Shown: positions 15,853 to 24,229 of the stretch, piece after piece
How the letters are laid out: the number at the start of each line of letters is the position of its first letter
Numbering within the stretch: the first letter of the stretch is position 1
Assembly (NCBI RefSeq): GCF_003075395.1
Contig: NZ_QDFV01000008.1
Coordinates: 62,059-126,058 of the forward strand
Direction: 5' to 3'
Length of the DNA stretch: 64,000 bases
From: Microbacterium sp. TPD7012
Lineage (GTDB): Bacteria > Actinomycetota > Actinomycetes > Actinomycetales > Microbacteriaceae
Position numbers and translations under genes: made by a program
Notes under the pieces: generated by a model
What the model was told of the DNA's origin: nothing
Seen by the model: only the letters and a program-made list of their open reading frames with translations
Database searches by the model: none

Positions 15853-17348
15853 TCGCCCTCCTCGCGGTATGCCGCGAGGCGCTGGGCCTCCACCTCCGCA
15901 CGTGCAGCGGCCTTGGCGTCCATGCGCTCGTAGTATGTGGCGCGACGCTCCGACGTGGTGCGCCGATCGTTCGGCGCGAGGCGCGGGTCGGTTCCACGGG
16001 GCGCAGCCATCAGCTCGGCGGCCGAGCTCATCGTCGGCTCCCAGTCGAACACGATGCTGTCGGCCTCGCCGATCACGACGGTGGACCCCTGCACGGCGCC
16101 CACGCGGAAGAGCTCGTCTTCGACGCCGAGCTTCTCGAGCCGGTCCGCGAGGTAGCCCACGGCCTCCTCGTTCTGGAAGTCGGTCTGCTGGACCCAGCGC
16201 ACCGGCTTCTCTCCGAGGATGCGGTACACGTTGCCGTAGGTGCCGCCCTCGACGCGGATCGAGAACTCCTTCTTCGAGCCGCGAGGGCGGATGACCACCC
16301 GCTCCTTCGGCGGCGCGATGACCGCCTCGGCCCGGTGCTTCTCGACGAGCTCGCCCAGGGCCAGAGTGAGCGGACGCAGCCCCTCGTGCGAGACCGTGGA
16401 GATCTCGAAGACGCGGAAGCCCCGTGCCTCCAGGTCGGGGCGCACCATCTCTGCGAGGTCGCGCGCCTCCGGCACGTCGATCTTGTTCAGGGCGATGATC
16501 TGCGGACGCTCGAGGAGCGGCGTCTGTCCCTCGGGGACCTCGTATGCCCCGAGCTCCGCCAGGATCACGTCAAGGTCGGAGATCGGGTCGCGGCCCGGCT
16601 CGAGCGTCGCGCAGTCGAGAACGTGCAGCAGAGCGGTGCAGCGCTCGACATGGCGCAGGAACTCGAGGCCGAGACCGCGCCCCTCGCTCGCGCCCTCGAT
16701 GAGCCCGGGGACGTCGGCGACCGTGTAACGGAAGTCCTCCGACTGCACGACACCGAGGTTCGGGTGCAGCGTGGTGAAAGGGTAGTCCGCGATCTTGGGC
16801 CGGGCGGCGGAGATCGCACCGATCAGGCTCGACTTGCCGGCGGACGGGTAGCCGACGAGTGCGATGTCGGCGACGGTCTTCAGCTCGAGGACGACATCGC
16901 CCTCGTACCCGGGAGTGCCGAGCAGCGCGAAACCGGGCGCCTTGCGCTTCGGGGTCGCGAGGGCCGCGTTCCCGAGGCCTCCCTGACCTCCGGCGGCGAC
17001 GACGAAGCGCTCCCCCGGCTCGATCATGTCGATCAGGACCTCGCCGGCCGTGTTCTTCACGACGGTGCCGACGGGAACGGGCAGTTCCAGCGTCTCGCCC
17101 AGGAACCCCGAACGGTGATCGCCCATGCCGGGTCCGCCGTTGCCGGAGCTGCGATGCGGCGAGTGGTGGTACGACAGCAGGGTGCCGGTCTGCGGGTCGG
17201 CGACCAGCACGACGTCTCCGCCATCACCGCCGTTGCCGCCGTCCGGGCCTCCGAGAGGCTTGAACTTCTCGCGGTGGACCGAGACACAGCCGTTGCCGCC
17301 CTTGCCCGCACGCAGGTGCAGCGTCACGGTGTCGACGAACGTGACCAT
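15849..17348 (-). CDS. obg: GTPase Obg (CgtA)
   Basis: A 499-aa ribosome-associated GTPase required for 50S assembly and stress control. Domains in order are the glycine-rich Obg fold (1-158, with GGNGGDGGDVVLV and GNGGPGMGDHRSG), the G domain with GYPSAGKSS (P-loop), DVPGLIEGAS (switch II) and NKID, and the C-terminal OCT domain (about 340-420). A basic, Arg/Ala-rich tail of about 70 residues follows, as in actinobacterial Obg. It lies downstream of rplU-rpmA and overlaps proB, an arrangement conserved in many bacteria. Confidence 0.97.
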   Translation of the reverse strand: MVTFVDTVTLHLRAGKGGNGCVSVHREKFKPLGGPDGGNGGDGGDVVLVADPQTGTLLSYHHSPHRSSGNGGPGMGDHRSGFLGETLELPVPVGTVVKNTAGEVLIDMIEPGERFVVAAGGQGGLGNAALATPKRKAPGFALLGTPGYEGDVVLELKTVADIALVGYPSAGKSSLIGAISAARPKIADYPFTTLHPNLGVVQSEDFRYTVADVPGLIEGASEGRGLGLEFLRHVERCTALLHVLDCATLEPGRDPISDLDVILAELGAYEVPEGQTPLLERPQIIALNKIDVPEARDLAEMVRPDLEARGFRVFEISTVSHEGLRPLTLALGELVEKHRAEAVIAPPKERVVIRPRGSKKEFSIRVEGGTYGNVYRILGEKPVRWVQQTDFQNEEAVGYLADRLEKLGVEDELFRVGAVQGSTVVIGEADSIVFDWEPTMSSAAELMAAPRGTDPRLAPNDRRTTSERRATYYERMDAKAAARAEVEAQRLAAYREEGE

Positions 17349-17377
17349 GTCTCGATCTCCTCCTGTTTGAATCTGTG

Positions 17378-17440
17378 CTGCCCGCCGAAGTCCCGGCGGG
17401 CAGATACACGGACGGGGCGAGCCGAAGCCCGCCCCGTCCG
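17378..17440 (-). terminator. Two consecutive GC hairpins between rpmA and obg
   Basis: The first stem pairs 17378-17387 (CTGCCCGCCG) with 17394-17403. The second pairs 17409-17419 (CGGACGGGGCG) with 17430-17440. Neither has a T-run, so they may be partial terminators or mRNA-processing or stability hairpins that reduce obg expression relative to the ribosomal genes. Confidence 0.55.
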
Positions 17441-17462
17441 GATGACTAGTGTCGCGCTGAGA

Positions 17463-17720
17463 TCACTCAGCAGCGGCGACGATGTTGACGACCTTGCGGC
17501 CGCCCTTCGCGCCGAACTGGACCGCACCGGCGGCCAGAGCGAACAGCGTGTCGTCGCCACCACGGCCGACGTTCACGCCGGGGTGGAAGTGCGTGCCGCG
17601 CTGGCGGACGATGATCTCGCCGGCGAGGACCTGCTGACCGCCGAAGCGCTTGACGCCAAGTCGCTGAGCGTTGGAGTCACGACCGTTGCGGGTGGAGCTT
17701 GCGCCCTTTTTATGTGCCAT
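17463..17720 (-). CDS. rpmA: 50S ribosomal protein L27
   Basis: An 85-aa ribosomal protein whose N-terminal arm reaches the peptidyl-transferase centre. It starts directly with MAHKKGASSTRNGRDS, the form without the cleaved N-terminal extension found in Firmicutes. Further signatures are GVKRFGGQ, AGEIIVRQRGT and HPGVNVGRGGDDTLFAL. The gene is 18 bases downstream of rplU, the universal rplU-rpmA order. Confidence 0.98.
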   Translation of the reverse strand: MAHKKGASSTRNGRDSNAQRLGVKRFGGQQVLAGEIIVRQRGTHFHPGVNVGRGGDDTLFALAAGAVQFGAKGGRKVVNIVAAAE

Positions 17721-17738
17721 GTCCTGGTCTCCTCGGTC

Positions 17739-18047
17739 TTACTTGATGCCGGTGATCTTGACGCGCGTGAGCTCCTGGCGGTGGCCCTGACGCTTCTTGT
17801 AGCCGGTCTTGTTCTTGTACTTCTGGATGATGATCTTCGGGCCGCGGAGGTTGCCGATGACCTCGGCCGTGACCTTGACCTTCGCCAGCTTGTCAGCGTC
17901 GGTGGTCACCGTGGCGCCGTCGACGAGCAGCACAGCGGCAAGCTCGATCTTCTCGCCCTGGGCAGCCTTGACACGGTCGAGCTGAACGATCGTGCCGACC
18001 TCGACCTTCTCCTGCCGCCCACCGGCGCGCACTACTGCGTAAACCAC
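17739..18047 (-). CDS. rplU: 50S ribosomal protein L21
   Basis: A 102-aa ribosomal protein that binds 23S rRNA. The GTG start at 18047 gives VVYAVVRAGGRQEKVEVG, the typical L21 beginning. An AGG ribosome site lies eight bases upstream and no ATG is available in frame nearby. The C-terminus has the family motif KKRQGHRQELTRVKI. It heads the rplU-rpmA-obg-proB-proA series. A promoter with a long leader is visible upstream. Confidence 0.97.
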   Translation of the reverse strand: MVYAVVRAGGRQEKVEVGTIVQLDRVKAAQGEKIELAAVLLVDGATVTTDADKLAKVKVTAEVIGNLRGPKIIIQKYKNKTGYKKRQGHRQELTRVKITGIK

Positions 18048-18192
18048 TTCATACCTGTTTCGTTGGGGAGCACGCGGCTCCGAGAATCTCACGGGAAGAC
18101 TGTTGCTTGCATGCGTCGCAGGACGACGAGTGCGAAAGCAAGGCTCTCCGCTCCGACCGACGAGGACGGGACGGCATACGCACCAAGGGACT

Positions 18193-18221
18193 ACTTTACC
18201 GGATGCGGAGCGGTGTCGCAA
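18193..18221 (-). promoter_or_regulatory. Promoter of rplU-rpmA with long leader
   Basis: On the minus strand TTGCGA (18216-18221) and TAAAGT (18193-18198) are separated by exactly 17 bp. Transcription would begin near 18186, giving a leader of about 140 nt before rplU, long enough for L21-type autoregulation, which is an inference. Confidence 0.65.
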
Positions 18222-18248
18222 AGCGAGCCGGGTGGCGTGTCCGCGTCC

Positions 18249-18254
18249 TAGGCT
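18249..18254 (+). promoter_or_regulatory. -10 box of a leaderless promoter for the DUF4031 gene
   Basis: TAGGCT ends seven bases before the ATG at 18261. No Shine-Dalgarno sequence lies between them. Confidence 0.55.
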
Positions 18255-18260
18255 TGCGGG

Positions 18261-18530
18261 ATGACCGTACTCGTCGACGACCCGCTCTGGCCCGCGCACG
18301 GGCGCCTCTGGGCCCACCTGGTGAGCGACGCCGATCTCGACGAGCTGCACGCCTTCGCGAAGGCGCACGACGTCCCCGCGCGCGCCTTCGACCTGGATCA
18401 CTACGACGTTCCCGCCGACCTGGTCCCCCGGCTCATCGCCGGGGGCGCCGAGCACGTCGCGGGCAAAGAGCTGGTGCGACGACTGATCGCCTCAGGACTC
18501 CGTGTCCGCGGACGCGACCGGCGCCGCTGA
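18261..18530 (+). CDS. DUF4031 domain protein (89 aa)
   Basis: A small cytoplasmic protein of the DUF4031 family, recognised by its opening MTVLVDDPLWPAHGRLWAHL, the middle FDLDHYDVP and the final LVRRLIASGLRVR. The function is not known. The full length matches the family. It is divergent from rplU, and its last 39 bases overlap the 3' end of the convergent RNase E gene, so the two transcripts are complementary there. A leaderless start is likely (see promoter at 18249). Confidence 0.85.
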   Translation: MTVLVDDPLWPAHGRLWAHLVSDADLDELHAFAKAHDVPARAFDLDHYDVPADLVPRLIAGGAEHVAGKELVRRLIASGLRVRGRDRRR

Positions 18531-21077
18531 CGCGTCGTTGTTGACCGACACCGGGGTACCGGTGAGCGCGGCCGTGCTCACGCGACGACGTCCTCGGCCC
18601 TGACCGGGAGCCTTGGGCTCCGGCAGCGCGTCGAGAACCGAGTCGAGCAGCGCCTCCGCCGGCGACTTGGGCGCCTTGCGGTCGGAGCCGCGCTTCTTCC
18701 TCGGCTTCTTCGCGCGCTCCGGCGCAGCGCTCTGCGCCGCCTCGGCCGAACCGGCATCCGCGGCGATCTCGACCGGCTCGATGCTGGGTGCCAGGGTCGA
18801 CGCGGCGATCTGCGCGAGCGCCGACTTGGCGCCCTCGGGAATGCTGTGCGTGACGTTCGGCGCGGGCGGCGCGCTCTGGCTCTGGCCGTTGCCCCCGCCG
18901 CGCTGGCGGCGGTTGCCCTGGCTGTTGCCGTTCCCGTTGCTGCGATCGTTGCCGTTGGAGCGGTGCTTGACGACCGGGTCGTGGTGCACGATGACACCGC
19001 GACCGGCGCAGACCTCGCACGCCTCGCTGAAGGTCTCCAGCAGGCCCAGGCCGAGCTTCTTGCGCGTCATCTGCACGAGACCGAGCGAGGTGACCTCGGC
19101 GACCTGGTGCTTCGTCCGGTCGCGGCTCAGGCACTCGATCAGGCGACGCAGCACGAGGTCGCGATTGGACTCGAGGACCATGTCGATGAAGTCGACGACG
19201 ATGATGCCGCCGATGTCGCGCAGACGCAGCTGGCGGACGATCTCCTCCGCGGCCTCGAGGTTGTTCTTGGTGACCGTCTCCTCGAGGTTTCCGCCCGAGC
19301 CGACGAACTTTCCGGTGTTGACGTCGACGACCGTCATGGCCTCGGTGCGGTCGATCACGAGCGAGCCGCCGGAGGGCAGCCAGACCTTGCGGTCCAGCGC
19401 CTTCTCGATCTGCTCGGTGATGCGGAACGCGTCGAACGGGTCTGTCTCGTCCTCGTAGGCCTCGACCCGCTCGAGCAGGTCGGGAGCGACGCTCTCGAGG
19501 TACGCGCGGATGGTGCGCTGCGACTCGTCGCCCTGGATGAGCATCTTCGTGAAGTCCTCGTTGAAGACATCCCGGACGATCTTGACGAGCAGGTCCGGCT
19601 CCGCGTGCAGGAGGGCCGGCGCCTGCTGGTTCTCGACCTGCTTCCGGATGTGCTCCCACTGCGCGGTGAGACGCTGCACGTCGCGCGTCAGCTGGTCCTC
19701 GGTGGCCCCCTCGGCGGCGGTACGGACGATCACACCGGACGACTCGGGCAGCACCTCCTTGAGGATGCGCTTCAGACGGGCGCGCTCGTTGTCGGGCAGC
19801 TTGCGGCTGATGCCGTTCATCGAGCCGCCCGGCACGTACACGAGGTAGCGGCCGGGAAGCGAGATCTGGCTAGTCAGGCGAGCACCCTTGTGCCCGATCG
19901 GGTCCTTCGTGACCTGCACGAGCACGCGGTCGCCCGGCTTGAGAGCGAGCTCGATGCGACGCGGCTGGTTGCCGGTCTCGACGCCGTCCCAGTCGACCTC
20001 GCCGGAGTACAGCACGGCGTTGCGGCCGCGGCCGATATCGACGAACGCGGCTTCCATGCTGGGGAGGACGTTCTGCACGCGGCCGAGGTACACGTTGCCG
20101 ATCAGCGACGCGTCCTGGTTGCGGGCGACGTAGTGCTCGACGAGGACGCCGTCCTCGAGGACGCCGATCTGCGTGCGGCCGTTCTTGGCACGGACGACCA
20201 TCTTGCGATCGACCGACTCGCGCCGGGCGAGGAACTCGGCCTCTGTCACGACCGGGCGACGACGACCTGCGTCACGCCCGTCGCGGCGGCGCTGCTTCTT
20301 CGCCTCGAGACGCGTCGAGCCCTTAATGGCCTTCGGCTCGGTGATGTACTCGACGACGCGCTGACGCGGACGGGGCTCGTCCCGCTGGTCATCGCCTTCG
20401 GAACCGCCGCGACGGCGGCGTCCTCGGCGGCCGGATGCCGGCTCGTCCTGGTCGCGCTCGGCGATGCGGTCGAAGATGCGCTCGTTGCGCTCGGGGCGCG
20501 CCGGGAGCGGCACGATCTCGGGCGCGTAGAAGTGCAGCTGGGTGGAGACCTGGGAGACGAACACCTCGGGCAGCAGGCCCAGCGACACCGCGGTCACGGG
20601 TGCTGCGACCTCGGGCTCCTCAGCCGGCTTCGTCTCCTCGGCCGCCTTCGTCTCAGTCTCGGCCGCCGGCTCCGCCGGGAGCTCAGCGTCATCAGCGGGC
20701 TTCACGTCCGACTCGATCTCGAGGCTGGAGGCGACGAGGGCCTCGGCGATCACCTCGGCGTCGCCCTCCGGCGCATCGACGGTCTCGTCCTCGACCGGCG
20801 TCGCCTCGGCGACGGACGTCTCGTCGACGCCCGCAGCGGATGCTCCACCGTCAGCCTCGTCCGCGGCGATCTCGGCCTCGGCGACCGCGACAGCGACGGC
20901 CTCGGAGTCGATGATCGGCTCGTCGGTGGTCGGCGCCTCCGCCGGCGCGGCCTGCTCGGCCGCCTCGCCCTCACGCGTCGCGTCAGTCTCGGAAGCCGTC
21001 GACTCCGTCAGAGACTCCGCGGCCTCAGCCGAGGTGTCGAGGGTAGGGACGTTGTTGTCATTGTTCTCATCGGCCAT
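18492..21077 (-). CDS. rne: Ribonuclease E/G family protein
   Basis: An 861-aa endoribonuclease for mRNA decay and rRNA processing. The order is an acidic, Ala/Glu-rich disordered N-terminal region (about 1-240), an Arg-rich linker, then the catalytic core (about 270-720): the S1 RNA-binding segment (LIGNVYLGRVQNVLPSMEAAFVDIG), the DNase-I-like active-site strands VVDVNTGKF and GGIIVVDFIDM, and the Zn-link CEVCAGRG. A basic and Asn/Gly-rich tail follows. The long disordered N-terminal extension is characteristic of actinobacterial RNase E. The ATG at 21077 is preferred; nine residues upstream are weaker. It overlaps the convergent DUF4031 gene by 39 bases. Confidence 0.95.
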   Translation of the reverse strand: MADENNDNNVPTLDTSAEAAESLTESTASETDATREGEAAEQAAPAEAPTTDEPIIDSEAVAVAVAEAEIAADEADGGASAAGVDETSVAEATPVEDETVDAPEGDAEVIAEALVASSLEIESDVKPADDAELPAEPAAETETKAAEETKPAEEPEVAAPVTAVSLGLLPEVFVSQVSTQLHFYAPEIVPLPARPERNERIFDRIAERDQDEPASGRRGRRRRGGSEGDDQRDEPRPRQRVVEYITEPKAIKGSTRLEAKKQRRRDGRDAGRRRPVVTEAEFLARRESVDRKMVVRAKNGRTQIGVLEDGVLVEHYVARNQDASLIGNVYLGRVQNVLPSMEAAFVDIGRGRNAVLYSGEVDWDGVETGNQPRRIELALKPGDRVLVQVTKDPIGHKGARLTSQISLPGRYLVYVPGGSMNGISRKLPDNERARLKRILKEVLPESSGVIVRTAAEGATEDQLTRDVQRLTAQWEHIRKQVENQQAPALLHAEPDLLVKIVRDVFNEDFTKMLIQGDESQRTIRAYLESVAPDLLERVEAYEDETDPFDAFRITEQIEKALDRKVWLPSGGSLVIDRTEAMTVVDVNTGKFVGSGGNLEETVTKNNLEAAEEIVRQLRLRDIGGIIVVDFIDMVLESNRDLVLRRLIECLSRDRTKHQVAEVTSLGLVQMTRKKLGLGLLETFSEACEVCAGRGVIVHHDPVVKHRSNGNDRSNGNGNSQGNRRQRGGGNGQSQSAPPAPNVTHSIPEGAKSALAQIAASTLAPSIEPVEIAADAGSAEAAQSAAPERAKKPRKKRGSDRKAPKSPAEALLDSVLDALPEPKAPGQGRGRRRVSTAALTGTPVSVNNDASAAPVASADTES

Positions 21078-21098
21078 CTCTGGCTTGCTCCCTGCGCA

Positions 21099-21262
21099 GA
21101 GCACCAGGTGCTCCGCGAAATCTCATGCGACACCCGCGGGTGCCGCGAACTCAATCGAAGTGCGACCGGCTCATGGCTCTGATCGCGTGGGGCCATGGGG
21201 CCCCGAAGTCTGCGTCGATGCGCGTGACGGCGGCGCCGTCCATCGCATCACAGGCCATTATC
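21099..21262 (-). promoter_or_regulatory. rne leader with stable hairpins and a possible promoter
   Basis: Upstream of rne are two self-complementary elements, GAGCACCAGGTGCTC (21099-21113) and CACCCGCGGGTG (21131-21142). A GATAAT hexamer on the minus strand at 21257-21262 may be the -10. Hairpins in the rne leader mediate autoregulation in enterobacteria; the same here is only an inference. No gene is seen between rne and the VKOR gene. Confidence 0.4.
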
Positions 21263-21348
21263 GCACCAAGTCGCGTGGAATACGGCATCCCACCGTCGAG
21301 CCCGCGTTTTCTCCGGCCTGTTCTCGTCGCATCCATAGCCGTCACTGA

Positions 21349-21354
21349 GATAAT
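21349..21354 (+). promoter_or_regulatory. -10 box of a leaderless promoter for the VKOR gene
   Basis: GATAAT ends seven bases before the ATG at 21361, with no ribosome site between. Confidence 0.55.
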
Positions 21355-21360
21355 CCCGAT

Positions 21361-21978
21361 ATGAGCGAGCAGCGCACCCGCCCCGTGGTCTACGCCGTCT
21401 GGTTGATCATCGCCGGCGTCATCGGCTGGTTCGCCGCCTTCCAGCTGACGATGGACAAGTTCATCCAGCTGGCGAATCCGGAGGCCGATCTCAGCTGCAA
21501 CGTCAGCGTGATGATCCAATGCGGCAAGAACCTCGACTCCTGGCAGGGCGAGCTGTTCGGCTTCCCGAATCCGATCCTCGGCATCGCGGGCTGGATGGCC
21601 CCGATCTTCGTGGGCGTGGCACTCCTGGCCGGAGCGCGCTTCCCCCGGTGGTTCTGGGCGACGTTCGGGGCGGGGGTCCTCCTCGCCTTCGTCTTCGTCT
21701 GCTGGCTCATCGGTCAGAGCCTCTACGCTCCGAACCTCGGCGTGCTGTGCCCCTGGTGCATGCTCACCTGGTCGGTCACGATCCCGACGTTCTTCGCGAC
21801 CATGCTCCATCTCACGCGCAACGGGACGTTCACCGGCAACGAGAAGGTCAAGGAGCGGGCGAACCGCCTCATGGTCTGGGTTCCGCTGGCGACGATCCTC
21901 GCCTACGCCGTCATCATCCTGCTCGTGCAGCTCCGCGGTCTCGACCTCCTCGGCGAGGTCATCGGCATGATCTCCTGA
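21361..21978 (+). CDS. Vitamin K epoxide reductase (VKOR) family membrane protein
   Basis: A 205-aa membrane protein with about five helices. The essential cysteines are present: the loop pair Cys46 (DLSCNVS) and Cys54 (MIQCGKN), and the redox-active CPWC at Cys130/Cys133. FGFPNPILGIAGW is the family signature after the first loop. Bacterial VKORs re-oxidise a periplasmic DsbA-like thioredoxin using quinone and so drive disulfide formation in exported proteins. No DsbA partner lies in this window. It is flanked by rne and ndk, divergent from one and convergent with the other, and has a leaderless-type promoter. Confidence 0.93.
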   Translation: MSEQRTRPVVYAVWLIIAGVIGWFAAFQLTMDKFIQLANPEADLSCNVSVMIQCGKNLDSWQGELFGFPNPILGIAGWMAPIFVGVALLAGARFPRWFWATFGAGVLLAFVFVCWLIGQSLYAPNLGVLCPWCMLTWSVTIPTFFATMLHLTRNGTFTGNEKVKERANRLMVWVPLATILAYAVIILLVQLRGLDLLGEVIGMIS

Positions 21979-21992
21979 TTCGCACCGCACGG

Positions 21993-22040
21993 ACGACGAA
22001 GCCCGCCGGGATCCGAGGATCCTCCGGCGGGCTTCGTCGT
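21993..22040. terminator. Bidirectional terminator between VKOR and ndk
   Basis: A perfect 17-bp stem, ACGACGAAGCCCGCCGG (21993-22009) with its complement at 22024-22040. The intervening bases include GGATCC twice. It lies between two convergent genes and can serve both. Confidence 0.8.
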
Positions 22041-22048
22041 ACGTGGTC

Positions 22049-22465
22049 TCAGTCGAACCAGATGCCGAGTTCGCGCGCGGCGGACTCGGGGCTGTCGGAG
22101 CCGTGCACGAGGTTCTGCTGCACCTTCAGGCCCCAGTCGCGACCGAAGTCGCCGCGGATCGTGCCGGGCGCAGCCGTGGTCGGGTCGGTGGTGCCGGCGA
22201 GCGAGCGGAAACCCTCGATCACGCGGTTGCCCGCGAGACGGATCGCGACCGACGGGCCGGAGAGCATGAACTCGAGCAGCGGCTCGTAGAAGGGCTTGCC
22301 CTCGTGCTCGGCGTAGTGCGCGGCGAGGAGGTCGCGGTCCGGCTCGACGAGGCGGATGTCGACGAGCGCGTAGCCCTTCGCCTCGATGCGCGCCAGGATC
22401 GCTCCGGTGAGGCCGCGGGCGACGCCGTCGGGCTTGACGAGGACGAGTGTTTCTTCGGTGGCCAT
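22049..22465 (-). CDS. ndk: Nucleoside diphosphate kinase
   Basis: A 138-aa cytoplasmic kinase that balances NTP pools by transferring phosphate between nucleotides through a phospho-histidine. The start MATEETLVLVKPDG is typical. The catalytic His is in NLVHGSDSPESA near the C-terminus, and FMLSGPSVAIRLAG and RGDFG are family motifs. The length is normal. The preceding gene (DUF4233) ends one base before the ndk start, completing the ileS-folC-DUF4233-ndk series. Confidence 0.98.
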   Translation of the reverse strand: MATEETLVLVKPDGVARGLTGAILARIEAKGYALVDIRLVEPDRDLLAAHYAEHEGKPFYEPLLEFMLSGPSVAIRLAGNRVIEGFRSLAGTTDPTTAAPGTIRGDFGRDWGLKVQQNLVHGSDSPESAARELGIWFD

Positions 22466-22466
22466 G

Positions 22467-22880
22467 TCATTCACTCTCTGTCTGAGTCTCGGTCGAGGGC
22501 TCGGCGGGACGTCGTGCGTCCAGGCGGGCCCCCATGATCGTCGCATACGCCCACATGCCGCCGAAAATCAGGACGACGAGCAGGATGGCCGGTTCGAGGA
22601 ACGCCGCCAGCGCGATGACGACCTGGATGACCCAGCCTGCAGCGATCGCCCACGGCTTGGTGATCATGCCGGCGACGGCGATGCACGCCAGACCGACGAC
22701 CGCACCGGCGACGATCGCCCACCAGGGCTCGATGCCGGCGGGGAGAGCCTTCAGGCCGAAGATCGTGAGCCCGGCGAGGAACACCACGATCGCCTCGAAG
22801 CCCAGCACGATCGGTGCGAGCTTCTGCACGAGCGTGCGCGGCGGACGAGGCCGGCGGGCGGGCGCGGCATCCGCACTCAC
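22467..22880 (-). CDS. DUF4233 membrane protein
   Basis: A 137-aa integral membrane protein of the DUF4233 family, which is confined to Actinobacteria and almost always follows folC. It starts with GTG overlapping the folC stop (GTGA). A basic Pro/Arg-rich N-terminus is followed by LGFEAIVVFLAGLTIFGL and three more hydrophobic segments, ending in an acidic Glu/Thr tail. The function is not known. The conserved position between folC and ndk is the main support beyond the sequence pattern. Confidence 0.85.
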   Translation of the reverse strand: MSADAAPARRPRPPRTLVQKLAPIVLGFEAIVVFLAGLTIFGLKALPAGIEPWWAIVAGAVVGLACIAVAGMITKPWAIAAGWVIQVVIALAAFLEPAILLVVLIFGGMWAYATIMGARLDARRPAEPSTETQTESE

Positions 22881-24229
22881 GCGCGCCACCCCGACTTCCA
22901 GTCCTCTTCTTCGGCGAGGGCGATGGCCTCGCCGGCCAGCACGACGGATCCGGCGATGACCACGGCGCGACGGTCCGACGATGCCGCCCATTCGCGCGCG
23001 GCGTCGGCGGCGTCGGCCAGGGAGTGATGCACGGTGGCGCGGTGACCCGCCTGCTCGACCAGGTCGGCGATGGCATCCGCATCGCTCGCCCGGTCGGAGT
23101 CGGGTGCTGTGGCGAACACGTGCGCCGCCGCCGGAGCGAGCTGCGCGATGATGCCCGCGGCGTCCTTGTCGGAGAGCACGCCGAGCACGAGGCCCCACTC
23201 GTCGAAGTCGAAGCTGTCGTCGAGCGCCTGCGCGAGCGCCTTCGCGCCGTGCGGGTTGTGGGCGGCGTCGACGACGACGGTCGGGGCGATGCCGAGCAGC
23301 TGCAGGCGCCCCGGTGAGGTGGCGCCCTGCAGGCCGTCGGTGATGACCTCGGCGGCGATGCGCTGGGTGCCGCCGCCGATGAGCGACTCGACCGCCGCGA
23401 TGGCGAGAGCGGCGTTGTGGCCCTGGTGGGCGCCGTAGAGAGGCAGGTACTCCTCGACGTACTCCCCCGCCAGACCGCGGATCGAGAGGAGCTGTCCGCC
23501 GACGGCGAGCTTCTGGTCGACGAGTCCGAACTCCTCGCCCTCGAATGCGATCGTCGCGTGGCGCTCGGCTGCGACGCGTCGCAGCACCTCGGCGGCCTCC
23601 GGCGGCTGCTGAGCCGACACCACGGCGGCGCCCTCCTTGATGATGCCGGCCTTGACCTGGGCGATCTCGGCGATCGTGTTCCCGAGCCGATCCGCGTGAT
23701 CGATGTCGATCGGAGCGAAGACTGCGACGTCGCCGTCTGCGGTGTTCGTCGAGTCCCACTCGCCGCCCATGCCGACCTCGAGCACGAGCACGTCGATCGG
23801 CGCATCCGCCGCGGCCACGAAGGCCAGGACGGTGAGCAGCTCGAAGAAGGTGAGGGGCGCGTCGCCTGCGGCCTCGAGCTCGGCGTCGACGATGTCGACG
23901 AACGGCTCGATCTCGTCCCAGGCGTCGGCGACCGCGGCATCGTCGATCGGCTCACCGTCGATCATGATGCGCTCGGTGAAGCGCTCCAGATGCGGACTCG
24001 TGAACAGGCCCGTGCGCAGGTCATGGGCCCGCAGGAGGCTCTCGATCATCCGCGCGGTCGAGGTCTTGCCGTTCGTGCCCGTGATGTGCACGACCCGGTA
24101 CGTCCGCTGCGGGTCGTCGAGGAAGGCGAGGATGCGCGCGGTGCGCTCCTTGCGCGGCTGCACCCAGCGCTCCCCCGCACGACTCAGCAGGGCCTCGTAG
24201 ACCGCGTCGGCCCGTTCGCGATCGCTCAT
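22877..24229 (-). CDS. folC: Bifunctional folylpolyglutamate/dihydrofolate synthase FolC
   Basis: A 450-aa Mur-ligase-fold enzyme that adds glutamate to dihydropteroate and to reduced folates. The ATP P-loop is HITGTNGKTSTARM (about 49-62). GLFTSPHLERFTERI is the folate loop and LEVGMGGEWDSTN the metal/ATP motif. VVDAAHNPHG in the C-terminal domain is also diagnostic. Its ATG overlaps the ileS stop (ATGA), and the next gene overlaps its end, so ileS, folC and DUF4233 are translated in series. Confidence 0.96.
   Translation of the reverse strand: MSDRERADAVYEALLSRAGERWVQPRKERTARILAFLDDPQRTYRVVHITGTNGKTSTARMIESLLRAHDLRTGLFTSPHLERFTERIMIDGEPIDDAAVADAWDEIEPFVDIVDAELEAAGDAPLTFFELLTVLAFVAAADAPIDVLVLEVGMGGEWDSTNTADGDVAVFAPIDIDHADRLGNTIAEIAQVKAGIIKEGAAVVSAQQPPEAAEVLRRVAAERHATIAFEGEEFGLVDQKLAVGGQLLSIRGLAGEYVEEYLPLYGAHQGHNAALAIAAVESLIGGGTQRIAAEVITDGLQGATSPGRLQLLGIAPTVVVDAAHNPHGAKALAQALDDSFDFDEWGLVLGVLSDKDAAGIIAQLAPAAAHVFATAPDSDRASDADAIADLVEQAGHRATVHHSLADAADAAREWAASSDRRAVVIAGSVVLAGEAIALAEEEDWKSGWRA

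Noticed and set aside
13882..15933. A 683-codon plus-strand frame opposite proA and proB
   Set aside because: Shadow of two strongly recognised enzymes.
18846..21182. A 778-codon plus-strand frame opposite rne
   Set aside because: Composition is Leu/Asp/Val/Arg shadow sequence. The rne frame has S1, catalytic and zinc motifs.
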